DNA from: Marinifilum flexuosum
GTDB taxonomy: Bacteria; Bacteroidota; Bacteroidia; Bacteroidales; Marinifilaceae
NCBI RefSeq assembly: GCF_003610555.1
Contig: NZ_RAPQ01000008.1
Location: 362,220-426,219, forward strand
Length of the DNA stretch: 64,000 bases
Reading direction: 5' to 3'
The notes beneath the pieces are model-generated. The model was given only the letters and a program-made list of their open reading frames with translations, searched no databases and was not told the DNA's origin. Shown here in pieces: positions 62,601-64,000 of this stretch. Both the position numbers and the translations under genes were made by a program. The stretch's first letter is position 1. Every line of letters begins with the position of its first letter.

Positions 62601-64000
62601 CTTAGAGTTAATTCGAGTTTAGAATCAGATTCTTGTACTGTTATATTTGGTCAAAGTTTATTGGATTTTATTTATTCTTTTGAAGAATATTCATTGGGTG
62701 AATTTATAAATTCTTCAGATTGGTCTGTTTCCACGTATCAACCTATTAATGGAAATAAATCCTTAAAGCATAACTTAAGTAATCAGGTTGGAAATAGCTA
62801 TATCTCTCATAAGTTGGAGAATTGGAGAAGTGAGAATGGAATAACAAGGTGGAGTTTTGTTCTGCGAAATGGTGATTGGGATCCGAGTTATGGAAATAAT
62901 TTTGTGTTTCACCTTTGTATGGATGATGAGAATCCTGCCAAAGCTAAAGTAAAGTATTCTGTGGGAGTAAACTTAAAGGGTTCTACAGACATGTTAAGTT
63001 TTTGGGAAACGAATAATGGTGAAACTCCAGAAGTATTAGCACAGACGAAATTTGATTGGAACGAAAATGAGGCAATTGCCATACAAGTAGAATATAATGC
63101 CAATGGTACATGGAATTTGGCTTACAATAGAATGGGAGAGAATAATTCTTGGTATAAATGGGAGGATTTTTCTTCTGTCATTACAGATAAAAGTGAAGAA
63201 TTTTATTGTGGGTTAGAGTTTAAGTTTGAATCCGTATCGCGAGCTGGAGAATTATGGTTTGATGATTTTCGAGTGCAATCTGTTAATACCGCACCTTTCA
63301 TTAAGTCATATCAAATAAGTGGACAAGATTCCATTTTAATTGCCTTTTCTGAAAGGCTTAAAGCAGACCAACAAGTGACCCATAAGAATTTTAAGGTTAG
63401 TTGTAATGGTGAAGAACAGAAAGACTTTAAGTCCTTAATCACCGATTCAAGTAATGAAATTCTGATAATTATGAATTCAGAATTAAAGACTGGCATTTAC
63501 CAAGTAGATGTTTTAAACATTATTGACAAAGATGGTGCGACATTAGTTTCCGATTCAATTGTCTTTGAATATCTGGCTCCGGCAAATGAATTTGATGTTG
63601 TCATCAACGAAATTATGGCAGATGAAAGTCCGAGTCAAGGATTGCCAGAGTATGAATACCTCGAGCTATACAATACCAAAAGTTATCCAATTTCAGTAGA
63701 AGGATGGAAGCTGCAAATTGGCAGTAAAGAGTTGTTGTTTTCCTCGGATACAATTCAGGCAAATTCATATTTGATTCTCTGCTCAAACATTGCTGAAGAA
63801 ATATTTTCTGAGTATGGAAATGCTATGGGTTTATCAAACTTTACCGGCTTAACCAATTCAGGAAACAGATTGAGCTTGTTGTCTGCCAATGGAAAAACAA
63901 TTGATGAGATTGTTTATTCTGATACTTGGTATCAATCAGAAGGGAAAAGTAATGGAGGTTGGAGTTTAGAGCGAATTGATCCGGCCAATACCTGCAGCCA
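59691..64000 (+). CDS. Very large secreted protein with lamin-tail domain, 5' part
   Basis: The frame opens at ATG 59691 and runs unbroken to the window edge, more than 1430 residues. Signal peptide MKKTLSQKLFILLVLLINTNLHA. The first 160 residues look like a beta-sandwich domain (SKAIDISSYTNCSISVLAVE). Repeated extended modules share phrases such as DQFGNLDTDQDEQISLSLQAGKGEL and DELGNLDTDSKKQVEISLAAGTGEL, and a third with DRYQNIDMDYTDKISLKL. A Laminin-G-like segment lies at about 1010-1200. Near the edge a lamin-tail domain begins: VVINEIMADESPS to LELYNTKSYPISVEGWKLQIG. Probably a cell-surface protein; the C-terminus is not visible. Confidence 0.85.
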   Translation, partial: MKKTLSQKLFILLVLLINTNLHAEDLWTKNFSDAADLNKGYWGSNVDMEEVVDWSLDVTNCTLADDSDYVKVVETSGGRLEAVDCDGEAVWMSKAIDISSYTNCSISVLAVETGSSTNANKYLKFFYKIDGGAEQLFTVNGDNIGNWGSSDASTSGLEGDELRIIVRMNNPNAGDKVYFDNIVVSGDLIVVENENFTVLKKAENQVEELIINTDVDTELEALSCFRFIIDETDLASDGVPTKISRMTFYNSHPENGIDWENQLGGVRIYSDGNLVNYQTITIGSDSLYFDFVEGQLSIPDGSKREVELRVFLNSANELIDGLKFQMAIGKAACGFSTYASGSGFPESNETISSAIHTINVEATQLVLTGIPESVVRNHLFQFSIEANDQFGNLDTDQDEQISLSLQAGKGELIATNSLSKYLEKGILIFDSLRYQIIDTIQLKVDGESLPALISPKIVIENTFESQAISTSWIPDHTILSALHTQKSEAFKLFEFAINDSGDDDAPTVLKKIPIRSGQSNQVDFKKSIAGFYLMRDNHEIDVDFEISKDKIDVFLQESDPAAIINSESEASYSLFGYFREGTSVDKEIIQLRIEQSSENWEVSEEDSGLKLQFDNEILGPKLECEVKAIQMQFGVVPKSVKPNELFTIELEMLDELGNLDTDSKKQVEISLAAGTGELTSVSGLRKTMENGKMIWTDLTYNKAEHFTIQAEAEGFETILSEDISSVDQSSTLIKGEKIVNNQLTSLSVTEETASTVLNFTIADSASFDDLPTIINTAIFYKKELPNSFDWEKHIAGAVIKSNGEIIECSNDIDNERIKFNSSKGLFQVSNGTVQKFELAIYFKESCLPDHMEFQVYIPQSASGWKTGINSSELKTSMLEDMNSEIFSLNVEADRISIASSPLFVMDNSEQFNVKLVACDRYQNIDMDYTDKISLKLIQGDGELIQDNELDFNNGVVDVNSMTYSGKKDFYLRVNSSLESDSCTVIFGQSLLDFIYSFEEYSLGEFINSSDWSVSTYQPINGNKSLKHNLSNQVGNSYISHKLENWRSENGITRWSFVLRNGDWDPSYGNNFVFHLCMDDENPAKAKVKYSVGVNLKGSTDMLSFWETNNGETPEVLAQTKFDWNENEAIAIQVEYNANGTWNLAYNRMGENNSWYKWEDFSSVITDKSEEFYCGLEFKFESVSRAGELWFDDFRVQSVNTAPFIKSYQISGQDSILIAFSERLKADQQVTHKNFKVSCNGEEQKDFKSLITDSSNEILIIMNSELKTGIYQVDVLNIIDKDGATLVSDSIVFEYLAPANEFDVVINEIMADESPSQGLPEYEYLELYNTKSYPISVEGWKLQIGSKELLFSSDTIQANSYLILCSNIAEEIFSEYGNAMGLSNFTGLTNSGNRLSLLSANGKTIDEIVYSDTWYQSEGKSNGGWSLERIDPANTCS

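Overview
The window reads as a chromosomal segment of a marine- or gut-type member of the Bacteroidota (class Bacteroidia; perhaps the Marinifilaceae/Marinilabiliales neighbourhood, which is inference). The grounds are: the tRNA genes carry the Bacteroidota promoter TTG-N18-TAnnTTTG; start codons rarely have a Shine-Dalgarno sequence; several families are largely confined to this phylum (DUF2723 tandem pairs, DUF5686/CarboxypepD_reg outer-membrane proteins, DUF3667, DUF4625, DUF4833); and a bacterial sphingolipid cluster is present. Base composition is AT-rich by eye, except for a richer block at about 24.5-33 kb. I saw no rRNA, CRISPR array, prophage or intact insertion sequence.

Layout. 0-12.4 kb is mostly housekeeping: the end of a 2-amino-3-ketobutyrate CoA ligase gene, an outer-membrane barrel, two tandem deoxynucleoside kinases, a GH3-family acyl-adenylating enzyme with a small beta-propeller partner, CvpA and DUF3667 membrane proteins, tyrosyl-tRNA synthetase, a DUF4625 lipoprotein, a GAF-SpoIIE phosphatase, elongation factor P, a DUF3108 protein and TsaB. 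12.6-18.5 kb is a five-gene MacAB/TolC-type export operon on the minus strand. 18.9-21.2 kb holds dgt, a small secreted protein and an unlisted 49-residue ORF behind three TACGTA boxes spaced 21 bp apart. 21.3-24.3 kb is a secreted CotH-like kinase plus calcineurin-like phosphatase pair.

24.4-32.9 kb is the most coherent accessory block. It is one minus-strand transcription unit with overlapping stops and starts: a DUF5686 outer-membrane protein, an LTA-synthase-like membrane hydrolase/transferase, serine palmitoyltransferase, a GNAT-like protein, a ceramide-reductase-like epimerase and DUF4833. Together these suggest synthesis, head-group decoration and perhaps envelope placement of sphingolipids.

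33-40.5 kb carries a zinc-ribbon protein, a large IPT/TIG lipoprotein, an unrecognised 235-residue protein, a 399-bp array of nineteen 21-bp units (eleven forward, eight inverted), a radical SAM protein, acylphosphatase and two identical tRNA-Gln genes separated by a repeat-rich spacer. 40.5-47.5 kb holds two tandem DUF2723 (GT117-like) membrane proteins and a polysaccharide deacetylase. 47.6-59.6 kb returns to purD, a DUF6427-type membrane protein, an LVIVD/DUF4114 lipoprotein, a flippase-like membrane protein, an SLC12-like transporter, tRNA-Ala, TonB, HflX and aspartate-semialdehyde dehydrogenase. The window ends inside a secreted protein of more than 1430 residues with a lamin-tail domain.
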